From Parathalassolituus penaei (GTDB taxonomy: Bacteria > Pseudomonadota > Gammaproteobacteria > Pseudomonadales > Oceanobacteraceae), in the NCBI RefSeq assembly GCF_026626885.1, contig NZ_JAPNOA010000058.1, positions 165,910 to 229,909 of the forward strand: 64,000 nucleotides of DNA. The letters are read 5' to 3'. The stretch's first letter is position 1. Every line of letters begins with the position of its first letter. Made by a program: the position numbers and the translations under genes. The notes below the pieces were generated by a model. It had not been told where the DNA came from, searched no databases, and saw nothing but the letters and a program-made list of their open reading frames with translations. Below are positions 9,553 to 19,740 of this stretch, piece after piece.

Positions 9553-9686
9553 TTGCTCTGACACTGATGAATGACTGCTTTCTTTTACATACGTTCAGTA
9601 ACTTGCCTCGCAAATGACAGGGCGTTACTGGTCTGATGCTTTGGTTATCCTATCCTTGTACGGCGTGTGGATATTCTGATGCTGGT

Positions 9687-9692
9687 TATAAT
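9687..9692 (+). promoter_or_regulatory. possible -10 box for purL
   Basis: A perfect TATAAT lies 170 bases before the purL start. No good -35 hexamer is found 16-18 bases upstream, so it may be weak or activator-dependent, or chance. Confidence 0.3.
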
Positions 9693-9861
9693 TTGTGCAA
9701 TTGGCAAGTGTCTGAGGTCAATTGTCCGGTCAGTGACAGGGCATTCCTGCCACCTCTGATCCGGCACCTCCGCCTTGAACTGGTATGGAAGGCGCTGATC
9801 CAGTATTATTCCGCGTCATTTTTTCCCCGATTATCGCTCCCAACCCTGGAGTCCCAGACCC

Positions 9862-12800
9862 ATGCTTGAACTGCGCGGCGCCCCGGCCCTTTCAGAATTC
9901 CGTCAACAGAAGATCCTGCGCAAGCTGCAACAGCAGCTGTCAGCAGTGAGCGGTGTGTACGCCGAATTTGTGCACTTCGCTGATCTGTCTGCTGCCCTGG
10001 CGGACAACGAACGTCTGGTGCTCGAACGTATCCTGCGTTACGGCCCGAAAGCGGATGTGCAGAACCAGCCTGCTGGTGAACAGTTCGTGGTGATTCCACG
10101 TTTTGGCACCATCTCTCCATGGTCCTCCAAGGCGACTGATATTGCTCATAACTGCGGTCTGGACAAAATCCGTCGTCTGGAGCGCGGTATTGTCTATTTT
10201 GTTGAAGGTGTAAGCGCTGATCAGCGTGACGCCGTTGCCGCTCTGCTGCATGACCGTATGGTTGAAGTCGTTCTGACCGAAACCGCTGCTGCTGCTGCCC
10301 TGTTCAGCCACGCTGAGCCTGCACCTCTGACCACTGTGGATATTCTGGCCGGTGGTCGTGACGCTCTGGTTGCAGCTGACCGCGCGCTGGGTCTGGCTCT
10401 GGCCGAAGACGAAGTGGATTACCTGGTCACCAACTATCAGGCTCTGGGTCGTAACCCGACTGACGTTGAGCTGATGATGTTCGCCCAGGCTAACTCTGAA
10501 CACTGCCGTCACAAGATTTTCAACGCCAGCTGGACTATTGATGGTCAGGAGCAGGACAAGTCCCTGTTCCAGATGATCAAGAACACCTACCAGTGCTACA
10601 ACGAAAACATCCTGTCTGCTTATAAAGACAACGCCGCCGTGATCACGGGTCACAACACCGGGCGTTTCTTCCCGAATCCAGGCAGCAATGACTACAGCTA
10701 CCATCAGGAAGACATGCACATCCTGATGAAGGTTGAAACCCACAACCACCCGACTGCGATTGCCCCGTTCTCCGGTGCGGCTACCGGTTCTGGTGGTGAG
10801 ATTCGTGACGAAGGCGCAACCGGTCGTGGCTCCAAACCAAAAGCCGGTCTGACCGGTTTCACCGTATCTGACCTGAAAATCCCGGGCTACGAACAGCCAT
10901 GGGAAAGCCAGTATGGCAAGCCTGACCGTATCGTGTCGGCTCTGGACATCATGATCGACGGCCCACTGGGTGGTGCAGCGTTCAACAACGAATTCGGTCG
11001 TCCGAACCTGTGTGGTTACTTCCGTACCTTCGAACTGCAACACGATGGTGAAGTCCGTGGTTACCACAAGCCAATCATGATTGCTGGTGGTTACGGCAAC
11101 ATCCGTGACGAACACGTGCAGAAAGGTGAAATTCCGGTTGGCGCTTGCCTGATCGTTCTGGGTGGTCCGGCCATGCAGATTGGTCTGGGTGGTGGTGCTG
11201 CTTCCTCTATGGCTTCCGGTCAGTCCAATGCTGACCTCGACTTCGCATCTGTTCAGCGTGAAAACCCTGAAATGGAGCGTCGTTGCCAGGAAGTGATCGA
11301 CCGTTGCTGGCAAATGGGTGAACAGAACCCGATCGCCTTTATCCACGACGTGGGTGCGGGTGGTATCTCCAACGCATTCCCTGAGCTGGTAAACGACGGT
11401 GGTCGTGGCGGCAAGTTCGAACTGCGTAACGTGCCAAACGACGAACCAGGCATGAGCCCGCTGGCCATCTGGTCCAACGAATCCCAGGAACGTTACGTTC
11501 TGGCGGTTCCGCAGGAAGATCTGGAGCGTTTTGATGCGATTTGCGCCCGTGAACGTGCTCCGTATGCGGTAGTGGGTTATGCCACTGAAGAGCCACACCT
11601 GACCGTTAGCGATAGCCATTTCGGTAACAATCCGGTTGATCTGCCTCTGCAGGTTCTGCTGGGCAAACCACCGCGCATGCACCGTGATGTCAGCAGCCAT
11701 GAAGCGGCTGGTCAGGCGTTTAACGCGGCTGCTGTGAATCTGGAAGAAGCGGCCACTCGTGTGCTGAGTCTGCCAACCGTTGCCAGCAAGTCGTTCCTGA
11801 TCACCATTGGCGACCGTTCCATTACCGGTACTGTGGCGCGTGACCAGTTTGTTGGTCCATGGCAGGTGCCGGTTGCTGACGTAGCCGTAACCACTGCTTC
11901 TTACGACACTCTGGCTGGTGAAGCCATGTCCATGGGTGAGCGTACTCCGGTGGCCCTGCTGAACGCTCCGGCCTCTGGTCGTCTGGCGGTTGCGGAAGCG
12001 ATCACCAACCTGGCGGCGGCTCCGGTTGCCAAGCTGGCCGACATCAAACTGTCCGCCAACTGGATGTGTGCTGCAGGCCATCCGGGTGAAGATGCCAAGC
12101 TGTACGAAACCGTTAAAGCGGTGGGTATGGAGCTGTGCCCTGAGCTGGAAGTCACCATTCCGGTAGGCAAGGACTCCATGTCCATGAAGACTCGCTGGAA
12201 CGATGCCGGTGTCGACAAGGCGGTGACCGCACCAATGTCGCTGATCATTTCCGGTTTTGCGCCAGTGACCGATGCCAGCAAGGTGCTGACTCCACAACTG
12301 CACCTCGATGAAGGTGAAACTGACCTGCTGCTGATCGACCTCGGTCGTGGCCAGAACCGTCTGGGCGCTTCCTGTCTGGCACAGGTTTACCAGCAGGTAG
12401 GTGATGTCACTCCTGACCTCGATGACGCAGAAGACCTGAAAGCCTTCTTTGCGGTGATTCAGGGTCTGAATGCTGATGACAAACTGCTGGCTTACCACGA
12501 CCGTTCTGACGGTGGTCTGTTTGTGACTCTGGCCGAGATGGCGTTTGCCTCTCACTGTGGTCTGGATATCAGCATGGACCTGCTGGCCGAAAACCATGAT
12601 GGTCTGGCGGCTGCGCTGTTCGCGGAAGAGCCGGGCGCGGTTATCCAGGTTCGTCGTGACGATCTGGAAGATGTATTGACCCAGTTCGAAGCCGCTGGTC
12701 TGGGCGATTGCACCCAGGTGATTGGTGGTATTAACGACGACAACCAGATCACTTTCAGCTTCCAGGACGAAGAGTTCCTGAGCGAATCCCGTATCAACTG

Positions 12801-13737
12801 GCAGCGTACCTGGTCCCGTACCAGCTTCGAAATGCAGTCTCTGCGTGATAACGCCGACTGCGCCCGTCAGGAATTCGATAACCTGCTGGATGCCGAAGAT
12901 CCGGGTCTGCATGCTTACCTGACCTACGATCAGAACGAAGACATCACCGCTGGTATGGCTGCCCGTCCAAAAGTAGCCATCGTGCGTGAACAGGGTGTAA
13001 ACGGTCAGATCGAAATGGCTGCCGCCTTTGATCGCGCCGGTTTCACTACCATCGACGTTCACATGAGTGACATTCTGACTGGTCGTGTAACCCTGGAAAG
13101 CTTCCGCGGCCTGGTGGCCTGTGGTGGTTTCTCTTACGGTGACGTACTGGGTGCTGGTGAAGGCTGGGCCAAGTCGATTCTGTTCAACGAACAGGCGCGT
13201 GGTCAGTTCAAGGCGTTCTTCGAGCGTCAGGACACCTTTGCTCTGGGTATCTGTAACGGCTGTCAGATGCTGTCCAACCTGCACGAGCTGATTCCGGGTG
13301 CCCAGCACTGGCCTCACTTCGTACGTAACATGAGTGAGCAGTTCGAAGCTCGTGTTGCCATGGTTGAGGTTCAGGAATCCGATTCCCTGTTCTTCCAGGG
13401 TATGGAAGGTTCCCGTATGCCAATTGCTGTCGCTCACGGTGAAGGTCGTGCCGAGTTTGCTTCTGAAGCAGATGTTGCAGCTCTGGGTAACCAGATCGCC
13501 CTGCGTTTTGTGGACAACTACGGTGAAGTGACCGAGCGTTACCCGTTCAACCCGAACGGTTCTCCGCAAGGTATCACTGGTCTGACTGCCAACGCTGGCC
13601 GTGTCACCATCATGATGCCGCACCCTGAGCGTGTATTCCGTGCGATCCAGAACTCCTGGCGTCCGGAAGACTGGAGCGAAGACGGTGCCTGGATGCGTAT
13701 GTTTCGTAATGCCCGTGCCTGGTGCGAGCAGAACTGA
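9862..13737 (+). CDS. purL: phosphoribosylformylglycinamidine synthase
   Basis: 1291 residues, the large single-chain gammaproteobacterial form. Converts FGAR plus glutamine and ATP to FGAM in de novo purine synthesis. The N-terminal PurS-like domain and linker (about 1-220) precede two AIRS-type synthetase modules with [22 protein letters not shown] and GATGRG blocks. The C-terminal glutaminase (about residues 1035-1291) has the nucleophile in [13 protein letters not shown] and the His/Glu pair in [10 protein letters not shown]. The ATG at 9862 gives the family N-terminus [13 protein letters not shown]. Codon use is strongly biased, consistent with high expression. A strong terminator follows. 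Confidence 0.98.
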   Translation: MLELRGAPALSEFRQQKILRKLQQQLSAVSGVYAEFVHFADLSAALADNERLVLERILRYGPKADVQNQPAGEQFVVIPRFGTISPWSSKATDIAHNCGLDKIRRLERGIVYFVEGVSADQRDAVAALLHDRMVEVVLTETAAAAALFSHAEPAPLTTVDILAGGRDALVAADRALGLALAEDEVDYLVTNYQALGRNPTDVELMMFAQANSEHCRHKIFNASWTIDGQEQDKSLFQMIKNTYQCYNENILSAYKDNAAVITGHNTGRFFPNPGSNDYSYHQEDMHILMKVETHNHPTAIAPFSGAATGSGGEIRDEGATGRGSKPKAGLTGFTVSDLKIPGYEQPWESQYGKPDRIVSALDIMIDGPLGGAAFNNEFGRPNLCGYFRTFELQHDGEVRGYHKPIMIAGGYGNIRDEHVQKGEIPVGACLIVLGGPAMQIGLGGGAASSMASGQSNADLDFASVQRENPEMERRCQEVIDRCWQMGEQNPIAFIHDVGAGGISNAFPELVNDGGRGGKFELRNVPNDEPGMSPLAIWSNESQERYVLAVPQEDLERFDAICARERAPYAVVGYATEEPHLTVSDSHFGNNPVDLPLQVLLGKPPRMHRDVSSHEAAGQAFNAAAVNLEEAATRVLSLPTVASKSFLITIGDRSITGTVARDQFVGPWQVPVADVAVTTASYDTLAGEAMSMGERTPVALLNAPASGRLAVAEAITNLAAAPVAKLADIKLSANWMCAAGHPGEDAKLYETVKAVGMELCPELEVTIPVGKDSMSMKTRWNDAGVDKAVTAPMSLIISGFAPVTDASKVLTPQLHLDEGETDLLLIDLGRGQNRLGASCLAQVYQQVGDVTPDLDDAEDLKAFFAVIQGLNADDKLLAYHDRSDGGLFVTLAEMAFASHCGLDISMDLLAENHDGLAAALFAEEPGAVIQVRRDDLEDVLTQFEAAGLGDCTQVIGGINDDNQITFSFQDEEFLSESRINWQRTWSRTSFEMQSLRDNADCARQEFDNLLDAEDPGLHAYLTYDQNEDITAGMAARPKVAIVREQGVNGQIEMAAAFDRAGFTTIDVHMSDILTGRVTLESFRGLVACGGFSYGDVLGAGEGWAKSILFNEQARGQFKAFFERQDTFALGICNGCQMLSNLHELIPGAQHWPHFVRNMSEQFEARVAMVEVQESDSLFFQGMEGSRMPIAVAHGEGRAEFASEADVAALGNQIALRFVDNYGEVTERYPFNPNGSPQGITGLTANAGRVTIMMPHPERVFRAIQNSWRPEDWSEDGAWMRMFRNARAWCEQN

Positions 13738-13760
13738 TTATAACGTTCCGCTGGCATGAA

Positions 13761-13790
13761 TAAAAAAACCGGCTTTGGCCGGTTTTTTTA
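13761..13790 (+). terminator. rho-independent terminator of purL
   Basis: CCGGC-TTTG-GCCGG stem flanked by A-run and T-run (AAAAAAA before, TTTTTTT after), 23 bases past the purL stop. Confidence 0.9.
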
Positions 13791-14218
13791 TGTCTGCTAT
13801 TCGGTATTGATGATGGTGAATTGGTGTTTCATACGCATCTATCGGATGTTAGTTATGTTGTCCTGTATTGTCTTTTTGGATTGTCGGACGGTTGTGATTC
13901 TATAGCCGTACTTTTCTGAAGGATATTGCTTCCGCGCAGCAGGAATCAGTGGGTTGTTTGCAATCAATCGTATCAATGCCACGACAAAAACAGCTCTTGC
14001 AGCTGGTGTATCGTCGAGAGTCTCCTGCTGGGAGAGTTGGTCGACGTTTATAACAGCTAAGCTATCGACTGTTAGATTTGGTAGCTGCCACAGGGATTTT
14101 GCCGGATTTGCCAATGTGCGACGGCGTTCAGGGATGTGAAGTCTTGAGAGAAGATCAGGTGTGCCGGTGATTTGCACCGGTACAACGAACCTTGAATAAC
14201 AATAAAAAGGAGTTCGTA
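13791..14218. other. intergenic region before the hemerythrin-like gene
   Basis: About 430 bases, AT-richer than the neighbours. A 112-codon frame on the - strand (13839-14177) and a 61-codon frame on the + strand (13954-14139) are open, but neither has a convincing ribosome site or a recognisable protein pattern. A CACCGGT repeat near 14163-14181 could form a small hairpin (GTGCCGGTGATTTGCACCGG). No clear gene. Confidence 0.5.
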
Positions 14219-14644
14219 ATGGTGTCGTTAGTGTCGGTTGCTGAATGGGACATCTTTGAACAATCGGTTTCCAGAACAGCTACGGGTCATCCGGTTCTGG
14301 ATCGTGTGGTTGGGCGTTTGCTGAATGAGTGGCGCCAGGCGTTTGAATCATCCGACGATGATTTTGGCAGCCGGTTTGAGCATTTGCATGAGCAGGTGTT
14401 TTTACATTGCCATGAAGAAGACGCCATGATGCAGGGCTTCGGGTATCCGCAAGCCGAAGCGCATATGCAGGATCATGAGCGTTTGCTGGAGCAAATGGAT
14501 GATATCAACTCCATGTTGTTGTCTGGCGATGTTGTCCGTGCCCGTCGAGGGCTGATCTGGAACCTGTTACCGGCCTTCTGTTCCCATGTTCGTCGCTTTG
14601 GTCCGGATCTGGCCGAGTTTCTGGTGCGCTGCAAAAATCGCTGA
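14219..14644 (+). CDS. hemerythrin-like domain protein (degenerate iron-site spacing)
   Basis: 141 residues from the ATG at 14219, which has AAGGAG six bases upstream; an earlier in-frame start at 14192 lacks a site. The four-helix hemerythrin pattern is visible: His24 in GHPVLDRV, HCHEEDAMM (His63, Glu67), GYPQAEAHMQDH (His82, His86), and His123 near the end. In canonical bacteriohemerythrins the last His is followed by Asp five residues later and preceded by Trp. Here the nearest Asp is Asp130, seven residues away, and the Trp is absent, so iron ligation may differ. Expected role: O2 or NO sensing or binding. Single-gene unit between purL and the S16 operon. Confidence 0.78.
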   Translation: MVSLVSVAEWDIFEQSVSRTATGHPVLDRVVGRLLNEWRQAFESSDDDFGSRFEHLHEQVFLHCHEEDAMMQGFGYPQAEAHMQDHERLLEQMDDINSMLLSGDVVRARRGLIWNLLPAFCSHVRRFGPDLAEFLVRCKNR

Positions 14645-14654
14645 CTGTACTGAA

Positions 14655-14684
14655 GAATCAGGGCAAGCCAGCTTGCCCTGATTC
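14655..14684 (+). terminator. hairpin after the hemerythrin-like gene
   Basis: A 14-base perfect inverted repeat (GAATCAGGGCAAGC, CA, GCTTGCCCTGATTC) begins ten bases after the stop. It lacks a T-run, so it is a stabilising hairpin or a weak terminator. A second hairpin, GGTCTGCTG-TTTT-CAGCAGACC, lies at 14705-14726. Confidence 0.45.
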
Positions 14685-14814
14685 ATTGGTGTTCATTTCC
14701 TTCTGGTCTGCTGTTTTCAGCAGACCTGTCGCATTCACCGGGTTTTATACCTGTCTTTTGTGGCTCGACGTATTCGCGGGGCTTGCTGTCCGACGGATGT
14801 AATGGTGATCAAGG

Positions 14815-14843
14815 TTTACTTGTGATGATCAGTTGCATACAAT
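14815..14843 (+). promoter_or_regulatory. probable promoter of the rpsP operon
   Basis: TTTACT (14815-14820), 17 bases, TACAAT (14838-14843). It lies about 150 bases before rpsP, in the 350-base gap following the hemerythrin-like gene; the rest of that gap holds two hairpins and the leader. Similarity to sigma-70 consensus is good but not perfect. Confidence 0.5.
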
Positions 14844-14996
14844 ACGCGGCCTTTTGATAGGCCTTTTCCGTTTCTGGTATGGCCAGAAACTGGGATTGAA
14901 CTGGAACGGCAGGCGATTTCAAAACCTGCTATCGGGATTTCCGGACATTACGTCTGGGTTTCCTGCTCGATAAAACGACTGGAGTTTAAGTCTCTT

Positions 14997-15260
14997 ATGG
15001 TAGTTATTCGTCTGGCCCGTAGTGGCTCCAAAAAGCGTCCTTTCTATTACATCAACGTAGCGGATTCCCGTATGCCTCGCGACGGTCGCTTTATCGAGCG
15101 TGTAGGGTTCTACAACCCTGTTGCTCGTGGCGCTGAACCGGAATTCCGTATGGATATGGACCGTGTGAACTACTGGCTGGCTTGTGGCGCGCAGCCAACC
15201 GAGTCTGTAGCTCGTCTGGTTAAACAAGCCAAAAAAGCCCAACCTGAAGCTCAGGCTTGA
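14997..15260 (+). CDS. rpsP: 30S ribosomal protein S16
   Basis: 87 residues. Small-subunit protein needed for 30S assembly. The S16 signature [16 protein letters not shown] is at the N-terminus, followed by [19 protein letters not shown]. The start ATG is at 14997 with GGAG 12 bases upstream. First gene of the conserved rpsP-rimM-trmD-rplS operon. Length is within the family range (about 80-90). Confidence 0.98.
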   Translation: MVVIRLARSGSKKRPFYYINVADSRMPRDGRFIERVGFYNPVARGAEPEFRMDMDRVNYWLACGAQPTESVARLVKQAKKAQPEAQA

Positions 15261-15283
15261 GTCAGTCAGTAATGGGTCAGGCA

Positions 15284-15811
15284 ATGGTGACAACTGAAGA
15301 CATTACCGTCCTTGGCAAGGTCTCCACTGCTTTTGGCATCAAGGGCTGGGTGAAGGTGTATTCGTACACAGATCCCATTACCAACATCCTGGATTATGAA
15401 CGCTGGCTGATCAAGGTCGGCGGTGAATGGCGTCCATACCAGGTTGAAGATGGCCAGACCCAGGGCAAGGGACTGACAGCAAAGTTGAAGGGCGTGTCCG
15501 ATCGTGACATGGCACTGGCACTGTCTCAACTCGAGATTGGTGTTCCAACTTCCGAGCTGCCGGAACCTGCCGAAAATGAACATTATTGGTTCCAGCTTGA
15601 AGGTCTCAAGGTAGTTAATACCCATGGACAATGGCTGGGCCGGGTTAAAGAACTGTTTGAGTCCGGTGGTGGCAATCTGGTGATGGTCGTAGCAGCTTGT
15701 GAGGGCAGCCTTGATCGTCAGGAACGTTTGCTGCCGTATGTGGATGCCATCGTCCTGGATGTTGATCTCGACAAGGGTGAGATCCAGGTAGAGTGGGATT
15801 CGGATTTCTGA
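15284..15811 (+). CDS. rimM: ribosome maturation factor RimM
   Basis: 175 residues from the ATG at 15284, giving the usual N-terminus ([11 protein letters not shown]) and exact pseudomonad family length. Upstream in-frame starts at 15257 (TTG, overlapping the rpsP stop) and 15272 (ATG) are possible. RimM assists maturation of the 30S head by binding S19. The N-terminal beta-barrel domain has [20 protein letters not shown] and the C-terminal PRC-barrel includes [12 protein letters not shown] and [10 protein letters not shown]. Second gene of the S16 operon. Confidence 0.95.
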   Translation: MVTTEDITVLGKVSTAFGIKGWVKVYSYTDPITNILDYERWLIKVGGEWRPYQVEDGQTQGKGLTAKLKGVSDRDMALALSQLEIGVPTSELPEPAENEHYWFQLEGLKVVNTHGQWLGRVKELFESGGGNLVMVVAACEGSLDRQERLLPYVDAIVLDVDLDKGEIQVEWDSDF

Positions 15812-15878
15812 CCTGGTTATAACGGTTATCCGTCGGCCGGGTAGTGATACCTGGCAGAGTAACCAGGAGGCACGAACA

Positions 15879-16646
15879 ATGTGGTTTGGTGTTATCAGCC
15901 TGTTTCCGGAAATGTTTGGTGCTCTCACTGAACACGGTGTGAGCGGGCGAGCAGTAAAACAGGGGCTGGTTTCAGTTCAGAGCTGGAATCCCCGTGAGTT
16001 TGCTCACGATAATTATCAGACCGTAGATGATCGTCCGTATGGTGGTGGCCCGGGGATGCTGATGAAAATCCAGCCCCTGCGCGACGCAATCCATGCGGCA
16101 CGGGCAGCGGCCGAACAACAGCCTGGCGAGCCGCCCAAGGTGATTTACCTGTCACCTCAGGGGCGTAAGCTGGATCAGGCTGGTGCGCTTGAACTGGTTA
16201 AACAGGACAAGCTGATTCTGGTCGCGGGACGATACGAAGGTATCGATGAACGTCTGATCGAGAACGAAATCGACGAAGAGTGGTCTTTGGGTGACTTCGT
16301 ACTCAGTGGTGGTGAGCTCGCTGCCATGACGTTGATGGATGCCGTTATCCGACTGGTGCCGGGTGTTCTCGGTCACGATCTGTCGGCGCAGCAGGACTCC
16401 TTTATGGATGGTCTGCTCGATTGTCCGCACTACACCCGTCCTGAAGTTTACGAAGGACAGGCGGTGCCAGCCGTGTTGCTGAGTGGGAATCACGAGAAAA
16501 TCCGCCAATGGCGTCTGAAGCAGTCCTTGGGAAGAACCCTGGAGCGGCGTCCTGATTTACTGGATGCGCTGGAACTGACGAACGAACAACATAGGTTATT
16601 GACAGAGTATCTGCGCGAACGAGACACAAATTCGCCGGACTGTTAA
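15879..16646 (+). CDS. trmD: tRNA (guanine-N1)-methyltransferase
   Basis: 255 residues. Makes m1G37 next to the anticodon, preventing frameshifting. A SPOUT (knotted) methyltransferase: SAM-binding knot segments [23 protein letters not shown] and [12 protein letters not shown], with [12 protein letters not shown] near the N-terminus. AGGAGG lies nine bases before the ATG. Third gene of the rpsP operon; followed by rplS after ten bases. Confidence 0.98.
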   Translation: MWFGVISLFPEMFGALTEHGVSGRAVKQGLVSVQSWNPREFAHDNYQTVDDRPYGGGPGMLMKIQPLRDAIHAARAAAEQQPGEPPKVIYLSPQGRKLDQAGALELVKQDKLILVAGRYEGIDERLIENEIDEEWSLGDFVLSGGELAAMTLMDAVIRLVPGVLGHDLSAQQDSFMDGLLDCPHYTRPEVYEGQAVPAVLLSGNHEKIRQWRLKQSLGRTLERRPDLLDALELTNEQHRLLTEYLRERDTNSPDC

Positions 16647-16656
16647 GGAGCATACA

Positions 16657-17010
16657 ATGAGCAACAAGAACCCAATTATTCAGCAGATCGAAAATGCTCA
16701 GCTGAAAGCCAACATCCCTGCGTTCAGCACCGGTGACACCGTTGTTGTACAGGTAAAAGTTGTTGAAGGTAACCGTGAGCGTCTGCAGGCGTTTGAAGGT
16801 ATCGTAATTGGCAAGCGTAACCGCGGCCTGAACTCTGCTTTCACCGTGCGTAAAATCTCCCACGGCGTAGGCGTAGAGCGTACTTTCCAGACTCACAGCC
16901 CACTGGTTGACAGCATTGAACTGAAACGTCGTGGTGACGTTCGTCAGGCCAAGCTGTACTACCTGCGCGAGCGCAGCGGCAAGTCTGCACGTATCAAGGA
17001 AAAGGTATAA
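16657..17010 (+). CDS. rplS: 50S ribosomal protein L19
   Basis: 117 residues. L19 sits at the 30S-50S interface. Family motifs: [32 protein letters not shown] and [17 protein letters not shown]-like sequence (here [17 protein letters not shown]), ending in a basic tail. TAAGGAG precedes the ATG. Last gene of the operon, followed by a strong terminator. Confidence 0.98.
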   Translation: MSNKNPIIQQIENAQLKANIPAFSTGDTVVVQVKVVEGNRERLQAFEGIVIGKRNRGLNSAFTVRKISHGVGVERTFQTHSPLVDSIELKRRGDVRQAKLYYLRERSGKSARIKEKV

Positions 17011-17023
17011 TCCTTATCCTTTC

Positions 17024-17055
17024 AAAAAGAACGGGCCTCTGGCCCGTTTTTTTTT
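17024..17055 (+). terminator. rho-independent terminator of the rpsP operon
   Basis: ACGGGCC-TCT-GGCCCGT stem (17031-17047) with a following run of nine T, 20 bases after the rplS stop. Confidence 0.92.
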
Positions 17056-17171
17056 GCCGCTTTGTCTGAGGCTTTGTCAGAGCAGGAAGGTTTCCATATT
17101 AACTTCACTGGAAGGAACCATGGCCAGCCTGCATACTCTGACACTGGATAACACAAGTTCCTGGAATAGAT

Positions 17172-18077
17172 ATGAAGAAGCGATTTCAACTGGTGTGTTT
17201 CAGCGCAGCAGCCATGATGTTGGCGGGTTGTGTTGAAGCAGAACAGGACAAGACTGCCAAGGCGGCAGCACCGGCTGCTGTCGAAACTGCACCGGCAGGT
17301 GATATGGCGGCTACCGTTCAGCAGAACCTGCAAGCGGCGTTTGGTCCACAGATTGTGGTGCGTAATGCCGAAGCCATTGCTGGTGGGCAAATTGTCGAAG
17401 TGATTCTGGTTGACGGTTCAGTCGTGCACATGACACCTGATCTGACACACCTGATCTACCGCGATGAGTTGTATCGTCTGGATGGCAAAAGCACGGTCAG
17501 TGTAACCCAGGAGCGTCAGAATCCTCGCCGTGCCAAATTGCTGGCTGAGGTGTCTGACAAGGATACCGTGGTATTCCAGGCCAAAGGTGAACAGAAAGCC
17601 CTTATCAACGTCTTTACCGACATTGACTGTGGTTACTGTCAGAAGCTGCATCAGGAAATTCCACGTCTGAACGAACTGGGTATCACCGTTCGTTACCTGG
17701 CGTATCCTCGTTCCGGTATTCGTGATCAGGCCGGTAATTTCACCGACTCCTATCGCAAGATCAACCACGTCTGGTGCGCCGATGATCGCAAGGTTGCCAT
17801 GACTGATATGAAAACCGCACAGCGTGACATTGGCATGCTGGGTCGTCAGGCCATGGCAGGTGACACTTCTGTCCAGCAGCGTCTGCAAGAAGCACAAACC
17901 GTTATTCGTAACGGCATGGCCAGCAACGAAGACTGTGGCGCTCCGATTGAGCGCGAATATCGTCTGGGTGCTGAAGTGGGCGTGACCGGTACGCCAGCCA
18001 TTGTGGTTGAAGACGGTCGTCTGTTCCCGGGTTACCTGCCTGCCGATGAGCTGGCTTCCCGTCTGGGTGTGATCTAA
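17172..18077 (+). CDS. dsbC: DsbC-type thiol:disulfide interchange protein, predicted lipoprotein
   Basis: 301 residues. Periplasmic disulfide isomerase family: an N-terminal dimerisation (cystatin-like) domain (about 45-110), linker and thioredoxin domain with the redox motif Cys153-Gly-Tyr-Cys156, matching DsbC, and the cis-Pro region VTGTPAIVV. The signal sequence ends in MMLAGC, a lipobox with Cys20, so it is probably lipid-anchored, unlike soluble E. coli DsbC. A ~25-residue Ala-rich spacer follows. It is longer than typical DsbC (about 235-250) because of the spacer and internal insertions. The ribosome site is weak. It may be DsbC or the related DsbG-like group; CGYC favours DsbC. Confidence 0.87.
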   Translation: MKKRFQLVCFSAAAMMLAGCVEAEQDKTAKAAAPAAVETAPAGDMAATVQQNLQAAFGPQIVVRNAEAIAGGQIVEVILVDGSVVHMTPDLTHLIYRDELYRLDGKSTVSVTQERQNPRRAKLLAEVSDKDTVVFQAKGEQKALINVFTDIDCGYCQKLHQEIPRLNELGITVRYLAYPRSGIRDQAGNFTDSYRKINHVWCADDRKVAMTDMKTAQRDIGMLGRQAMAGDTSVQQRLQEAQTVIRNGMASNEDCGAPIEREYRLGAEVGVTGTPAIVVEDGRLFPGYLPADELASRLGVI

Positions 18078-18972
18078 TCTTTCTCCAGCAGCGGGTTTCG
18101 GCCCGCTGTTGCGTATTTCCCTCTGCGTTTTTCCCTCTTTTTAAGTCCCTCTCGATGACGTCATCAATGCATATGATCGTATGATCAAAAATGCATCGAT
18201 CTGATTTACCCACAATGGCTATTGGTGTTGTTAATAGGGCCAGGTTTTGATCTGTTACCGGTTTTTATTAACTAACAGACTGTTTTTTATAAGGTTTTTT
18301 ATTGGTCAAAAAATGATCAATCTGTAGGGCAAGGACAGCCAATGGGCGCTGCAGCAGTTTGTGAAGTCGATATGCACAACGTTATCCACAAAATCTGTGG
18401 ATGATCCCCAGGCCATGAATTCCTGCAGCCTGACCGGTCAGCCCGGCGTGTGTTAAAGCGGCTGTTTGCCTGACAATCTGTGTGAATATCTGCGATACAG
18501 ATAAAATCAGGGCCCATTCGCATATTTTCTGTACACGGGGTTATGCGCAGGCATCTCCACAGAGTTATCCACAGGTTTCCGGAAGTTTTTCGCTGTCAAT
18601 ATTGACCTTGGCAAATTGATGGATTTTCCCGAATGGTGGATAACTAAGTGCAGGTCAGGACTTCCACAGTTTTGCTTATACACACCGGCAGTTTATCTGG
18701 ATCAACTGTCACAAATATGTCAATAAATTTTCAGATTAAAAGCGTTAAAAGCTAACTTGTTGAATATCATGGATTTTTGCCAATGATGCAAAACCGCACA
18801 ATTTGAGGAAAAGCCAGCAAATTCAGGCTCTGGACGGGGTTTTAAAGGCCTTGTCCCCAGTGTTATCCACAGAATCTGTGGGTAACCTTGAGATTTTGGA
18901 GTGCGCCGAATTGTCAACGGGAGGAGGGGGAAATAATCACCGGAATTGTACCGGTGATTATCGACGTAAAAG
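18078..18972. other. gene-free segment rich in DnaA boxes (oriC-like or DnaA-titration site)
   Basis: 895 bases between dsbC and truC. The left part (about 18196-18325) is very AT-rich and contains GATCTGATTTACC and GATCTGTTACCGG, similar to E. coli oriC 13-mers. To the right are DnaA-box matches: TTATCCACA at 18382-18390, 18565-18573 and 18863-18871; TGTGGATGA 18396-18404; GGTGGATAA 18635-18643; TTATACACA 18676-18684; TGTGGGTAA 18877-18885; TTATGCACA 18973-18981. Seven GATC sites fall in 18175-18703. The layout mimics oriC, but dnaA, dnaN, mnmG or rpmH are not nearby. The 86-codon frame at 18720-18980 (-) is not convincing. Confidence 0.6.
18931..18961 (-). terminator. hairpin downstream of truC
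   Basis: Perfect 11-base stem ATAATCACCGG / CCGGTGATTAT with a 7-base loop, 12 bases past the truC stop on the - strand, followed by TTTCCCCC. Terminator-like with a short T-run. Confidence 0.5.
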
Positions 18973-19740
18973 TTATGCACAGTCGGTTGACAAGGCCTCG
19001 GTGCTTGTTCTTAAAACACCTGGTAGAGAATCTTGCCAGCCAAAACGCGCCATCAGAGAGGTCCAGACCTCATCCAGATTGGCCGAGAACGTCAGGGCTT
19101 CTCCGGTGACCGGATGCTGGATGCCCAGGTACCAGGAATGCAGCAGCAGGCGGCCAGCGCCAAAATGATCACGGAAGTAACGGCTGTGATGACCCTTGCC
19201 GTAACGGGCATCACCAATAATCGGATGGCTTAGGTGTTTCAGGTGGCGACGAATCTGGTGTTTGCGGCCGGTGTGCGGTTGCGCTTCTACCAGCGAATAA
19301 CGTGACTGTGGGTACTTGTCGATCTCGACCGGAATCTCGACAGTCGCCAGACAGCGGAAGTCGGTAATAGCTTCCTGCGGTGGTTTTGGCACCTCATTTT
19401 TGGCGTACTTGTCGACCGGCGGACTCATGGCGTAATCGAGGTGAGTAAACTCCGGCATATAACCCCGCACCACCGCCAGGTAACGCTTGTCCACCGCGCG
19501 CTCACGCCACTGGTCCACCATCAGGCTGGCTATTTCGGAACTGAGGGCAAACACCAGCACACCCGACGTTGGCTTATCCAGACGGTGTACCGGATACACC
19601 TTGCGGCCCAGCTGGTTACGCAACAGCTGCAGGGCAAATTCGGTTTCGTGGCGATCAATTTCGCTGCGGTGCACCAGCAGTCCGGAAGGTTTGTTGATGG
19701 CGACCAGATAGTCGTCCTGATAGAGAATTTCGAGCGGCAT
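18973..19740 (-). CDS. truC: tRNA pseudouridine(65) synthase
   Basis: 255 residues from the ATG at 19740 (an in-frame TTG at 19758 would add six). RluA-family synthase with the catalytic Asp in VHRLDKPTSGVLVFAL. TruC-specific features are the very N-terminal LEILYQDDYLVAINKPSG with LVHRSEID, and ATVEIPVEIDKYPQSRYSLVE followed by HTGRKHQIRRHLKHL. It modifies U65 in tRNA-Ile and tRNA-Asp. Assignment to TruC rather than RluA/RluD rests on overall pattern and the missing S4 domain. Monocistronic, reading away from the next gene. Confidence 0.88.
   Translation of the reverse strand: MPLEILYQDDYLVAINKPSGLLVHRSEIDRHETEFALQLLRNQLGRKVYPVHRLDKPTSGVLVFALSSEIASLMVDQWRERAVDKRYLAVVRGYMPEFTHLDYAMSPPVDKYAKNEVPKPPQEAITDFRCLATVEIPVEIDKYPQSRYSLVEAQPHTGRKHQIRRHLKHLSHPIIGDARYGKGHHSRYFRDHFGAGRLLLHSWYLGIQHPVTGEALTFSANLDEVWTSLMARFGWQDSLPGVLRTSTEALSTDCA

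Larger units (their letters stand above)
8916..9861. other. intergenic region between mltF and purL
   Basis: 946 bases without a convincing gene. 9257-9552 is an inverted-repeat element described separately. The short frames here (up to 145 codons) overlap the element or have no start signal and no recognisable protein pattern. A TATAAT at 9687-9692 upstream of purL could be its -10 box. No PurR-like operator was recognised by eye. Confidence 0.6.

Noticed and set aside
9940-13623. A 1227-codon open frame antisense to purL
   Set aside because: It is the complement of a strongly codon-biased gene; avoidance of certain codons in purL leaves the opposite frame free of stops. Its translation is rich in His, Thr, Gln and Val without any domain.
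13839-14177. 112-codon frame on the - strand between purL and the hemerythrin-like gene
   Set aside because: No ribosome site, no recognisable domain, and composition like non-coding DNA; kept only as a remark in the region entry.
18720-18980. 86-codon frame in the DnaA-box region
   Set aside because: Its codons are made of the repeated DnaA boxes and AT-rich DNA; no protein features.
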